Assembly: GCF_050496545.1 (NCBI RefSeq)
Contig: NZ_JBNVZV010000019.1
Location: 1-64,000, forward strand
Direction: 5' to 3'
DNA: 64,000 nt
Origin: Phycicoccus avicenniae_A
GTDB taxonomy: Bacteria > Actinomycetota > Actinomycetes > Actinomycetales > Dermatophilaceae
Part shown: positions 41,992-48,927 of the stretch, one piece after another
Layout of the letters: every line of letters starts with the position of its first letter
Position numbering within the stretch: position 1 is the first letter of the stretch
Notes under the pieces: generated by a model
The model's database searches: none
What the model was told of the DNA's origin: nothing
The model's input: only the letters and a program-made list of their open reading frames with translations
Position numbers and translations under genes: made by a program

Positions 41992-43359
41992 GTGACCGAC
42001 CACGCCGACGACGACGAGACCCCCGACCTCCCCCCGGAGCTCGAGCAGGTGCTGCGCGGCCTGACCGGCGGCGGCGAGATCGACCCGCAGCTCGCCGCGA
42101 TGGTCCGCGGCATGGGCCTGGACAAGGTCGACCCGCAGATGCTCCAGATGGTGATGGGGCAGGTGCAGGCGATGTTCGCGGCACCCGCCGGGGACACCAC
42201 CGTCGACGCCGCCCTGGCCACCGACACCGCCCGCAAGACGGTGGCCGCCGCCGGGGACGCCTTGGCCGCCGAGGCCGACAAGCGGGCCGCCGCCGAGGCG
42301 GTCCAGGTCGCCGGCCTGTGGCTCGACGCCGTCACCGACCTGTCGGCCCCGACGCTGCGCGGCACCGCGTGGAGCCGGGCCGAGTGGGTCGAGGCGACGA
42401 TGCCCGTGTGGACCGGTCTCGTCGAGCCGGTCGCCGAGGGCGTCACCGACGCCGTCACCGAGGCGATGGGCCGCCAGCTCGCCGACCTCCCCGAGGGCGC
42501 GCTGCCCGAGGGCATGTCCGGGATGCTCGACCAGGCCGGCCCGATGCTGCGCCGCATGCACGGCTCGATGTTCTCCCTCCAGCTCGGCCAGGGTGTCGGG
42601 CAGCTCGCGGGCGAGGTGGTCTCCGGGTGCGAGGTCTCGCTCCCCCTCGTCACCGCCCCCGACGTCGTGCTGATGCCCGCCGCCCTGCGCGAGCTCGCCG
42701 CCGGCCTCGAGGTCGACGAGCCGCAGGCGCGGCTGTACCTCGCGGTCCGCGAGGTCGCCCGCGTGCGGCTCTTCACGTCGGTGCCGTGGCTGTCGGCCGG
42801 GCTGCTCGCCGCGGTCCGCGACTACGCCTCGGACATCACCATCGACACCGACGGCATCGAGGAGGCGGTCCGCTCGATCGACCCCTCCGACCCCGCTGCC
42901 GTCCAGGAGGCCCTGCAGGGGCGGCTCTTCGCGCCCACCCACTCCCCCGCGCAGGTCGCGGCGCTCGCCCGGCTCGAGACGCTGCTCGCGCTCGTCGAGG
43001 GCTGGGTCGACGTCGTCACCGAACGTGCGGTCGCCGAGCACCTGCCCGCGGCCGGCGCCCTCGGTGAGGCCGTGCGGCGCCGCCGGGCCGCCGGCGGCCC
43101 GGCCGAGAAGGCCTTCGGCTCGCTGGTCGGCCTCGAGCTGCGGCCCCGCCGGCTGCGCGACGCCGCCAACCTGTTCCGCGCCCTCGAGGACTCCGGCGGC
43201 CCGGGCGCGCGCGACGGCGCCTGGCGCCACCCCGACCTCGCGCCCTCGACGGCCGACCTCGACGACCCGCTGGGCTACGTCGAGCGCACCGCCGAGCCGG
43301 CCCGCGACGACCTGGACGCCGAGCTCGACGCGCTGCTGCGCGACGAGGGAGAGCGGTGA
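41992..43359 (+). CDS. Zincin-type DUF2342 protein (putative zinc-dependent metalloprotease / hydrolase)
   Basis: 455 aa, counterpart of M. tuberculosis Rv3195. The motif area reads YLAVREVARVRLFTSVPWLS. Family members usually show a (H/R)E..(H/R) variant here, so both zinc-ligand positions are Arg in this protein and peptidase activity is doubtful. GTG 41992 follows AGGAG. The stop overlaps the Nudix gene by GTGA. The role is unknown, despite the common automatic name. Confidence 0.88.
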   Translation: MTDHADDDETPDLPPELEQVLRGLTGGGEIDPQLAAMVRGMGLDKVDPQMLQMVMGQVQAMFAAPAGDTTVDAALATDTARKTVAAAGDALAAEADKRAAAEAVQVAGLWLDAVTDLSAPTLRGTAWSRAEWVEATMPVWTGLVEPVAEGVTDAVTEAMGRQLADLPEGALPEGMSGMLDQAGPMLRRMHGSMFSLQLGQGVGQLAGEVVSGCEVSLPLVTAPDVVLMPAALRELAAGLEVDEPQARLYLAVREVARVRLFTSVPWLSAGLLAAVRDYASDITIDTDGIEEAVRSIDPSDPAAVQEALQGRLFAPTHSPAQVAALARLETLLALVEGWVDVVTERAVAEHLPAAGALGEAVRRRRAAGGPAEKAFGSLVGLELRPRRLRDAANLFRALEDSGGPGARDGAWRHPDLAPSTADLDDPLGYVERTAEPARDDLDAELDALLRDEGER

Positions 43360-43937
43360 CCCGGGCAGCCGAGGTCGCCCGCTCCTTCGCCCACCTGCAC
43401 GCCGACGCCGCCCGCGTCCTCGGCGCCTGGAGCGCGCCCGACGCCGGTCAGGAGCAGCTGCGTCGCGCCTACCTGTCCTTCCTCGCCTCCCACCCCGAGG
43501 GCGTGGCCAAGGCCGGCCCGCCCGAGCACCTCACCGCCTCGTGCCTCGTGCTCGACACCGCGGGCGAGCGCGTGCTGCTGACCCACCACCGCCGCGCCCG
43601 CCAGTGGTTCCAGTTCGGCGGGCACCTCGAGGTCGGCGACACCTCGCTGTGGGCCGCGGCCCGCCGTGAGGGGCGCGAGGAGTCCGGCATCGCCGGGCTC
43701 GAGCCGCTGCCCGACCCGGTCCAGCTCGACCGGCACGTCCTCGACGGCGACTTCGGCCACTGCCGCGAGCACCTCGACGTGCGCTTCGCCGCGGTCGCGC
43801 CGGAGGGTGCCGAGCCGGTGACGAGCGAGGAGTCGCTCGACGTGCGCTGGTGGCCCGTGGACGCGCTGCCCGAGGGGACCCGGGCCGAGCTCTCACCCCT
43901 CGTCGAGCTCGCCCGCCGGGCCCTCGGGCTCCTCTGA
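43356..43937 (+). CDS. Nudix hydrolase
   Basis: 193 aa with a Nudix box GGHLEVGDTSLWAAARREGR followed by EESGI (GX5EX7REUXEEXGU variant with one substitution) and an upstream beta strand ASCLVLD. It cleaves a nucleoside diphosphate linked to an unknown moiety. It overlaps the preceding gene by 4 nt and the convergent M48-like gene by 45 nt. Confidence 0.9.
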   Translation: MTRAAEVARSFAHLHADAARVLGAWSAPDAGQEQLRRAYLSFLASHPEGVAKAGPPEHLTASCLVLDTAGERVLLTHHRRARQWFQFGGHLEVGDTSLWAAARREGREESGIAGLEPLPDPVQLDRHVLDGDFGHCREHLDVRFAAVAPEGAEPVTSEESLDVRWWPVDALPEGTRAELSPLVELARRALGLL

Positions 43938-44441
43938 GGTCGGCATCCCCGACGCGTGCGCCAGCCCGTCGAGGAACCCCCGCGAGCGCTCGAGGCGCGG
44001 GTAGGAGGCCAGCAGCCGCCAGAACGCCGGGCCGTGGCCGCTGACGAGCAGGTGCGCGAGCTCGTGGAGGAGCACGTAGTCCAGGACGTGCTCGGGGACC
44101 TCGCGCAGCCGGTCCGAGACCCGGATCGTGCCCTCGGCGGGGGTGCAGGAGGCCCAGCGCTTGTCCATCGTCGAGACCCACCGGACGCTCTGCGGGCGCG
44201 CGTGCCCGCCGAGGTAGCGGGTGGAGAGCCGGGCGGCGCGTGCGGCCAGGGCCTCGTCGCTGACCGGGCGGCGCCGCTCGCCGCGCTCGAGGCTGGCGAG
44301 CATCCGGTCCACCCAGCGGGCCTCCTCGGCGGCCGAGAAGGAGGCGGGGATGAGCACGACGGTGCGCCCGCCGTCCCGGTAGGCGCTCACCGTGCGGCGG
44401 CGTCTGCGGCTGCGGCGGACCTCCACGTCCGGCCGTCCCAC
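43893..44441 (-). CDS. M48/YgjP-type metallopeptidase (DUF45)
   Basis: 182 aa with zinc motif LLHELAHLLVSGHGPAFW (HExxH plus a third His) and the WASCTPAEGTIRVS segment typical of YgjP/SprT-like proteins. Soluble; substrate unknown. The GTG start at 44441 is six bases after a TAGAGT hexamer, so a leaderless mRNA is likely. The 45-nt antisense overlap with the Nudix gene is long for this genome. Confidence 0.88.
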   Translation of the reverse strand: MGRPDVEVRRSRRRRRTVSAYRDGGRTVVLIPASFSAAEEARWVDRMLASLERGERRRPVSDEALAARAARLSTRYLGGHARPQSVRWVSTMDKRWASCTPAEGTIRVSDRLREVPEHVLDYVLLHELAHLLVSGHGPAFWRLLASYPRLERSRGFLDGLAHASGMPTSEEPEGPAGELDEG

Positions 44442-44447
44442 ACCCCG

Positions 44448-44453
44448 ACTCTA
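44448..44453 (-). promoter_or_regulatory. -10 hexamer, leaderless-type, for the M48-like gene
   Basis: Minus-strand TAGAGT, 6 nt, GTG 44441. Confidence 0.4.
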
Positions 44454-44640
44454 GGCCCTCCGGGACGGATGTGACCCGTGGTTCGGGTGGGGCGCGCTGG
44501 GCGAGGATTCCCGCGTGCGCCCGCGTGGCCACGGGCCGCTGACCTGCGGCGTGGCTAGGGTGTGAGCGTCCAGACCGCCTCCGGGCGGCACCTCTTTCCG
44601 GCACCCGGGACCCCCGACGCCGGCGACAAGGAGAGCGTCG

Positions 44641-44802
44641 ATGGCTGACGAGACCTACAAGGGCGAGTTCTACTGCGTCAAGTGCAAGGAGAAGCGCGAG
44701 GCCGAGGGGAAGGTCGTCGTCTCCGAGAACGGGCGCCGCATGGCCAAGGGCCAGTGCCCCGTCTGCGGCACGAACCTCAACCGCATCCTCGGGAAGGCCT
44801 GA
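44641..44802 (+). CDS. DUF5679 zinc-ribbon protein
   Basis: 53 aa starting MADETYKGEFYCVKCKEKRE with a second knuckle CPVCGTNLNRILGKA, giving two CxxC pairs for one Zn. Basic, probably nucleic-acid associated or ribosome associated, but the role is unknown. AAGGAGA precedes the ATG, and a strong hairpin follows the stop. A TAGGGT at 44556-44561 may be its -10. Confidence 0.88.
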   Translation: MADETYKGEFYCVKCKEKREAEGKVVVSENGRRMAKGQCPVCGTNLNRILGKA

Positions 44803-44816
44803 GCCCCCGAGCGGCA

Positions 44817-44855
44817 GCGGACGGCCCCGGACCCTCGTGGTCCGGGGCCGTCCGC
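44817..44855 (+). terminator. Hairpin terminator after DUF5679 gene
   Basis: 17-bp stem (GCGGACGGCCCCGGACC arm) with 5-nt loop CTCGT, 14 nt after the stop. Confidence 0.8.
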
Positions 44856-44874
44856 GCGTCCGGGGCGTGATGGG

Positions 44875-44967
44875 TTTCCGCGTCGTCACGGTGATGACAC
44901 GGAAAGTCATCGAGGACGGGGATGCATCCCCGTCACCAGCCAGCTTCCGCGCCACCACGGTGACGGC
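44875..44967. repeat. Palindrome-rich intergenic element with 69-bp direct repeat
   Basis: Contains an imperfect hairpin (TTTCCG.GTCGTC / GATGAC.CGGAAA, 44875-44905), a perfect 20-bp palindrome GACGGGGATGCATCCCCGTC (44915-44934), and two related copies of a TTCCGCG-NN-N-CACGGTGA unit at 44876 and 44945. No coding signal. It could be a protein-binding site or a REP-like element. Confidence 0.6.
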
Positions 44968-45068
44968 GCGGTCGTCCGGGCACCCGCGCGCCCGGGGGCT
45001 GTGGACGACGGCCGCGCGGGCGGCGGCCTCGGGGGCAGGATGACCCGCAGCCGAGCGAGGAGGCACGG

Positions 45069-45617
45069 GTGGACACGGTGCGCGGACCGGTGGTGGTCGA
45101 CGGGTGGGGCCGGCTCGCCGACGAGGTCGGCGCCCAGCTGCGCCGCTGCCGGGTGCCGCTGCGGACCGGGGCCCACGCCGCCGATGCCGCCGAGCTCGCC
45201 CTGGCCGGTGGCGAGCAGGGGCCCTCGGTCGTCCTGCTCGTCTGCGAGGACCGCCGTCCGGCGTGGCTGACGGCTCCCTCGCTCGGCGCCCCCTGGCACG
45301 CCGCCCGCGTCCCGGTCCTCCCGGTGACCGGCGGCGACGGCACCGTCGTCGTCGGCCCGCTGGTGGTGCCGCACCGCACGCCCTGCCTCGCCTGCGTCGG
45401 GTCCGGCGTGCCACCGCCGGGCCCACGCACGGCCGACCCCTCGGCGGTGGTCCTCGCCTCGGCGGTCGCGGCCGTCACCGTCCTCGCGGCGCTCGCGGGC
45501 GACCTCTCGCTGGGCGCCGTCTCCACCGAGGTCGGCCCCGGGGCCACGACGGTCCTGCACAGGGTCTGGACCTCCCGTCCCGGGTGCGGGTGCGCGTCGG
45601 TGAGAATGGCGGGGTGA
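45069..45617 (+). CDS. Cyclodehydratase / TOMM-type E1-like protein (short form)
   Basis: 182 aa. The N-terminal Rossmann-like half (VVVDGWGRLADEVGAQL) and C-terminal zinc cysteines (TPCLACVGSG and SRPGCGCA) resemble the ThiF-like 'bacteriocin biosynthesis cyclodehydratase' proteins linked to thiazole/oxazole-modified microcins. The protein is shorter than those I know (about 300 aa for its M. tuberculosis neighbour-equivalent Rv3196). No precursor peptide, YcaO or dehydrogenase gene is nearby, so a RiPP role is not supported by context. The GTG start has GAGGAGG upstream. It overlaps the ABC1 kinase gene by GTGA. Confidence 0.65.
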   Translation: MDTVRGPVVVDGWGRLADEVGAQLRRCRVPLRTGAHAADAAELALAGGEQGPSVVLLVCEDRRPAWLTAPSLGAPWHAARVPVLPVTGGDGTVVVGPLVVPHRTPCLACVGSGVPPPGPRTADPSAVVLASAVAAVTVLAALAGDLSLGAVSTEVGPGATTVLHRVWTSRPGCGCASVRMAG

Positions 45618-46966
45618 GCGAGCGCGAACGAGACATCCCCGGGTCCTCGATCGCGCGCGCGGCCCGGCTCGCCGGCCTGCCCCTGGGGCACGCCGGACGC
45701 GCGGCGCTCGGGGTCGGCAAGCGGGTCGGCGGCAAGCCCGCCGAGGCCGTCGCCGCCGAGCTCCAGGCCCGCACCGCCGAGCAGCTGTTCTCCGTCCTCG
45801 GCCAGCTCAAGGGCGGGGCGATGAAGTTCGGGCAGGCCCTGTCGGTCATGGAGGCCGCGATGCCCGAGGACCTCGCGGGCCCCTACCGGGCGACGCTGAC
45901 GCGCCTCCAGGAGTCCGGCCCGCCGATGGGCGCCGACCGGGTGCACGCCATCCTCGCCGAGGAGCTCGGGCCGCGCTGGGCCAGCACCAAGCTCGTCGAG
46001 TTCGACGACGTCCCGGCCGCGGCGGCGTCCATCGGGCAGGTCCACCGGGGCGTGTGGCGCGACGGGCGCGAGGTCGCCGTGAAGATCCAGTACCCCGGGG
46101 CGGGCAAGGCGCTGCTCTCCGACCTCGCCCAGATCTCGCGGGTGGCCCGGATGGCCGGCTCGCTGGTGCCCGGCATCGACGTCAAGCCGATCATGGACGA
46201 GCTGCGGGCGCGGATGTCCGAGGAGCTCGACTACTCCCTCGAGGCCCGCCACCAGCGGCACTTCGCCCGCGCCTTCCGCGACGACGAGGACGTGCTCGTG
46301 CCCGACGTCCTCGTCGAGTCCCCGCAGGTGCTCGTCAGCGAGTGGGTCGAGGGCACGCCGCTGGCGCGGATCATCGCCGACGGCACCCAGGAGCAGCGCG
46401 ACGAGGCCGCCTCGCTCTACCTCGAGTTCCAGCTCCGCGCGCCCACCCGGGCCCGGCTCCTCCACGCCGACCCGCACCCCGGCAACTTCCGCATCACGCC
46501 GGACGGCCGGCTCGGCGTCCTCGACTTCGGCGCGGTCAACCGCCTCCCCGGCGGCATGCCGCCGGAGATGGGCGGCATCCTCACGAACGCCCTGGCCGGC
46601 GACGGCGAGGGGCTGGTCCGGGTGCTGCGCCGCGCCGGGTTCATCCGGCCGGGCATCGAGATCGACCCCGAGGGGCTCGTCGAGTACCTCCAGCCGCTCG
46701 TCGAGCCGATCCTCCACGAGCAGTTCACCCCGACCCGCGCCTGGCTGCGCGGGGCCGCCGCCCAGATCCAGGACCCACGCCGCCCGCAGTTCCTCATCGG
46801 CCTCAAGCTCAACCTGCCGCCCGAGTACCTGCTCATCCACCGGGTGTGGCTCGGCGGCATCGGCGTCCTCAGCCAGGTCGGCGGCACCGTGCCGCTGCGC
46901 GAGATGGTCTGCGCCTACCTCCCCGGCGTCGACGAGTCGCGCATCCCACCGGACCCCAGCGCCTGA
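45614..46966 (+). CDS. ABC1/UbiB/AarF-family atypical kinase
   Basis: 450 aa, counterpart of Rv3197. UbiB-family landmarks: KGGAMKFGQALSVME (KxGQ), PAAAASIGQVHRG (Ala-rich loop in place of the Gly loop), VAVKIQYPG (Lys), HADPHPGNF (catalytic loop) and LDFGAVNRL (DFG). Family members act in quinone biosynthesis or lipid homeostasis. In M. tuberculosis Rv3197 sits beside whiB7 and has been linked to drug tolerance. GTG 45614 overlaps the upstream stop. Confidence 0.93.
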   Translation: MSERERDIPGSSIARAARLAGLPLGHAGRAALGVGKRVGGKPAEAVAAELQARTAEQLFSVLGQLKGGAMKFGQALSVMEAAMPEDLAGPYRATLTRLQESGPPMGADRVHAILAEELGPRWASTKLVEFDDVPAAAASIGQVHRGVWRDGREVAVKIQYPGAGKALLSDLAQISRVARMAGSLVPGIDVKPIMDELRARMSEELDYSLEARHQRHFARAFRDDEDVLVPDVLVESPQVLVSEWVEGTPLARIIADGTQEQRDEAASLYLEFQLRAPTRARLLHADPHPGNFRITPDGRLGVLDFGAVNRLPGGMPPEMGGILTNALAGDGEGLVRVLRRAGFIRPGIEIDPEGLVEYLQPLVEPILHEQFTPTRAWLRGAAAQIQDPRRPQFLIGLKLNLPPEYLLIHRVWLGGIGVLSQVGGTVPLREMVCAYLPGVDESRIPPDPSA

Positions 46967-46967
46967 G

Positions 46968-47165
46968 TCACCACCACGCGGAGTCGAGCTTGCCCTCGAT
47001 GCTGCGCAAGTGCCGGCGGCTGCACGCGGCGCAGGTCCAGACCTCGCGCCCGTTCTCGGTGCCGCGGCTCCAGGTGAGCGCAGCGGTGGCCGCCTCCTCG
47101 GGGGTCGGGGTGGCGCCGCAGGTGGCGCAGACCATCGCCGCGTCGGCGGCGGGCGCCCCGGGCAT
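46968..47165 (-). CDS. Small zinc-ribbon hypothetical protein
   Basis: 65 aa with CATCG and CAACS knuckles separated by about 30 residues and a basic/acidic tail ending EGKLDSAWW. Not recognised beyond a general actinobacterial zinc-ribbon type. ATG 47165 comes 2 nt after the stop of the HhH-GPD gene, so they are one operon. It converges on the ABC1 kinase gene with a 1-nt gap. Confidence 0.75.
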   Translation of the reverse strand: MPGAPAADAAMVCATCGATPTPEEAATAALTWSRGTENGREVWTCAACSRRHLRSIEGKLDSAWW

Positions 47166-47167
47166 CC

Positions 47168-47740
47168 TCAGGCCTTGGCCTTCGCGGCGGCCTTGGCCGA
47201 CTTCTTGAAGTCGCGGACCTTCTGCAGCGAGTCGGGGTCGACGACGTCGGCGACGCTGCGGAAGGACCCCTCCTCGGCGTAGGCGCCGCACGCCTCCTGC
47301 CAGCCCTCGGGCCGCACGCCGAGCTGCTTGCCGAGCAGGGCGGCGAAGATGCGCGCCTTCTGGTCGCCGAACCCGGGGAGCGCCTTGAGCCGGGCGACGA
47401 GCTCGCGGCCGCTCGTGGCCGTGGTCCAGAGCCGGCTCGCGTCGCCGTCGTACTCGTCGCGGACGACGACGGCCAGGGCCTGGATGCGCCCGGCCATCGA
47501 GCGGCCGTAGCGGTGGACGGCGGGCGGGGTGGCGCACAGGTCGGCGAACGCCTCGGGGTCGGCGTCGGCGACGGCCGAGGGGTCGAGGGTGCCGAAGCGC
47601 TCGAGGACCTTGGCCGGCCCGGCGAAGGCCCGCTCCATCGGGAACTGCTGGTCCAGGAGCATGCCGGTGAGGAGCGCGAACGGGTCCTCGGAGAGCACCT
47701 GGTCGGCGGCGGGGTCCTGGGCGATCGTCAGCGCGGCCAT
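47168..47740 (-). CDS. HhH-GPD base-excision-repair family protein
   Basis: 190 aa. TGMLLDQQFPMERAF and the helix-hairpin-helix LKALPGFGDQKARIFAALLG are visible. It belongs to the small actinobacterial HhH-GPD family (TIGR03252 type). The catalytic Asp position of classical glycosylases is not evident, so glycosylase activity is uncertain. It ends in a Lys/Ala-rich tail (DFKKSAKAAAKAKA). Confidence 0.88.
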   Translation of the reverse strand: MAALTIAQDPAADQVLSEDPFALLTGMLLDQQFPMERAFAGPAKVLERFGTLDPSAVADADPEAFADLCATPPAVHRYGRSMAGRIQALAVVVRDEYDGDASRLWTTATSGRELVARLKALPGFGDQKARIFAALLGKQLGVRPEGWQEACGAYAEEGSFRSVADVVDPDSLQKVRDFKKSAKAAAKAKA

Positions 47741-47810
47741 GGGGCCAGCGTAGCCAGCACGCTCGCGGCGACGGCGCGCCAGAAGTCCCGCTCGCGCAGG
47801 GGTGGAACGG

Positions 47811-47843
47811 GCACCGCCCCCGACGCGGTGTCGGGGGCGGTGC
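47811..47843 (-). terminator. Hairpin terminator ending the whiB7 transcript
   Basis: Perfect 14-bp stem GCACCGCCCCCGAC / GTCGGGGGCGGTGC with 5-nt loop, 18 nt beyond the stop of the 43-aa gene on the minus strand. Confidence 0.85.
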
Positions 47844-47861
47844 GCTCTGCGGGCCGCACGC

Positions 47862-47993
47862 TCATCGGACGATGGCGTGGACGACCGCGCGCATCTGCTC
47901 GCGGTTGGCCGCCTCGCGCTCCCGACGCTGCGCCTCGTGGACGCTGCGCTGGTGCACGACGCGACGGACGCGCTGCATCCGGCGGTGGTACAT
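47862..47993 (-). CDS. Short basic peptide (43 aa) downstream of whiB7
   Basis: Encodes MYHRRMQRVRRVVHQRSVHE followed by a helical QRREREAANREQ stretch, strongly Arg/His-rich. CAGGAGAACGAC gives a good Shine-Dalgarno. It lies 41 nt after the whiB7 stop and before the shared terminator, so it is co-transcribed with whiB7. I recognise no family. RNA or ribosome binding is a guess from composition. Confidence 0.6.
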   Translation of the reverse strand: MYHRRMQRVRRVVHQRSVHEAQRREREAANREQMRAVVHAIVR

Positions 47994-48034
47994 GTCGTTC
48001 TCCTGTCGTGTGTTCTGGTGTGTCGCAACGCCGC

Positions 48035-48322
48035 TCAGGCGGCGACCTCGGTCTTGCGGGGACGGCCACGCGGACGCTTGCGCGCCACGACGGCTCCCTG
48101 GACGAAGTACTCCCCGCCCCAGACGCCCCACGGCTCGCGGCGGTCGAGGGCGCCCGCCAGGCAGGTCTCCCGGACCGGGCAGGTCCGGCAGAGCGCCTTG
48201 GCGAACTCGACGCCCTCGGGGGTGTCCGCGAACCACAGCTCGGCGTCGTTCTCGCGGCAGGGGATCCCCTCACCGTCGATGACGGCCGTGTCGTGCAGGT
48301 CGAGAAGGTCGGTCAGCTGCAT
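48035..48322 (-). CDS. whiB7: WhiB7 family transcriptional regulator
   Basis: 95-aa Fe-S regulator of intrinsic antibiotic resistance. The cluster cysteines are Cys22, Cys45, Cys48 and Cys54 (LCRTCPVRETC). The GVWGGE turn that contacts sigma-A and a C-terminal AT-hook RPRGRPRK identify WhiB7/WblC. ATG 48322 follows GGAGGTGA. The frame is open to ATG 48415, which also has GAGGA upstream, so a 126-aa form is possible. It sits behind a leader of about 510 nt with an upstream ORF and a terminator hairpin (see findings). Confidence 0.95.
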   Translation of the reverse strand: MQLTDLLDLHDTAVIDGEGIPCRENDAELWFADTPEGVEFAKALCRTCPVRETCLAGALDRREPWGVWGGEYFVQGAVVARKRPRGRPRKTEVAA

Positions 48323-48475
48323 GGGGGTGTCACCTCCGTTCGTCGCGCGCCGGGTGTGGCGCAGGGTGGTACTCGGGGGGCGGTGCGGGTCGCGCCGCTC
48401 GGTCGTGGTGCTCATCTGGTGGTCCTCGCGTGTACTGGTCTGTGGAGGCCGGTGGGCCCGGGGGAAATACGAGAA

Positions 48476-48507
48476 AGGCCGCGGATCCCTGGGGGGATCC
48501 GCGGCCT
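48476..48507 (-). terminator. Intrinsic terminator in the whiB7 leader (attenuator)
   Basis: Perfect 13-bp stem AGGCCGCGGATCC / GGATCCGCGGCCT, 6-nt loop, then TTCTCGTATTT on the minus strand, the most T-rich tail of any hairpin in this window. It is located 21 nt after the upstream ORF stop and about 150 nt before whiB7, so read-through is needed for whiB7 expression. Confidence 0.8.
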
Positions 48508-48528
48508 CGAGGTGGTGGCTACCTGGTG

Positions 48529-48768
48529 CTAGACAGGTGGCCCCTCGAGGCGGACGTCTCCCGTGGACGGGGCGGTGGCGATGCCGGTCTTCACGCCGGC
48601 CACGACGGCCTCACGCGCGCCGAAGGCGGCAGCGGAGACAGTGCGCCCCTGGACCCGACCTCGATCGACCGCGTGGGCCGTGGTGGAGCCGTACCAGACG
48701 GCATCGAGGAGGGTCGTGCGGGCAGCGGCCATCGCCGGCATGCCGTTCGTCGACTGCGTCGTGTCCAT
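48529..48768 (-). CDS. Upstream ORF in the whiB7 leader (79 codons)
   Basis: ATG 48768 to TAG 48529, product starting MDTTQSTNGMPAMAAARTTL and ending RLEGPPV. GGAGGGTTGGAGAC precedes it. Similarity to known proteins is not apparent. Position (between the putative promoter and an intrinsic terminator ahead of whiB7) fits a translated leader peptide that senses ribosome inhibition. The actual start could be one of the internal Met codons. It might alternatively be an ordinary small gene with its own terminator. Confidence 0.6.
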   Translation of the reverse strand: MDTTQSTNGMPAMAAARTTLLDAVWYGSTTAHAVDRGRVQGRTVSAAAFGAREAVVAGVKTGIATAPSTGDVRLEGPPV

Positions 48769-48837
48769 GTCTCCAACCCTCCTTCGCGGTCTCGGTCGTG
48801 GTCCGTGCCCGGGTGGGCACGCGAGGTGTTCCCCGAC

Positions 48838-48867
48838 ACTGTAGGACCGCCGCCGAAGCGGCGGCAA
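48838..48867 (-). promoter_or_regulatory. Putative whiB7-leader promoter
   Basis: Minus strand TTGCCG (48867-48862), 18-nt spacer, TACAGT (48843-48838), with AT-rich GTTAAT just upstream of the -35, as WhiB7-type autoregulated promoters have. The spacer is itself palindromic (GCCGCCG-CTT-CGGCGGC) and may also end the uvrD2 transcript. Confidence 0.5.
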
Positions 48868-48927
48868 CGGATTAACGGTGGCGGGTCGGTGAACCTGCGC
48901 CGTCAGGAGGATGAACTCCGTTGCGGC

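Noticed and set aside
45069..46966. RiPP (thiazole/oxazole-modified microcin) gene cluster around the cyclodehydratase-like gene
   Set aside because: No YcaO, dehydrogenase, transporter or precursor peptide gene nearby; the neighbours are conserved housekeeping genes.
48847..48865. Palindrome GCCGCCG-CTT-CGGCGGC as an independent terminator of uvrD2
   Set aside because: It coincides exactly with the spacer of the putative whiB7-leader promoter and has no T-tract; it may do both, so it is mentioned with the promoter rather than listed separately.
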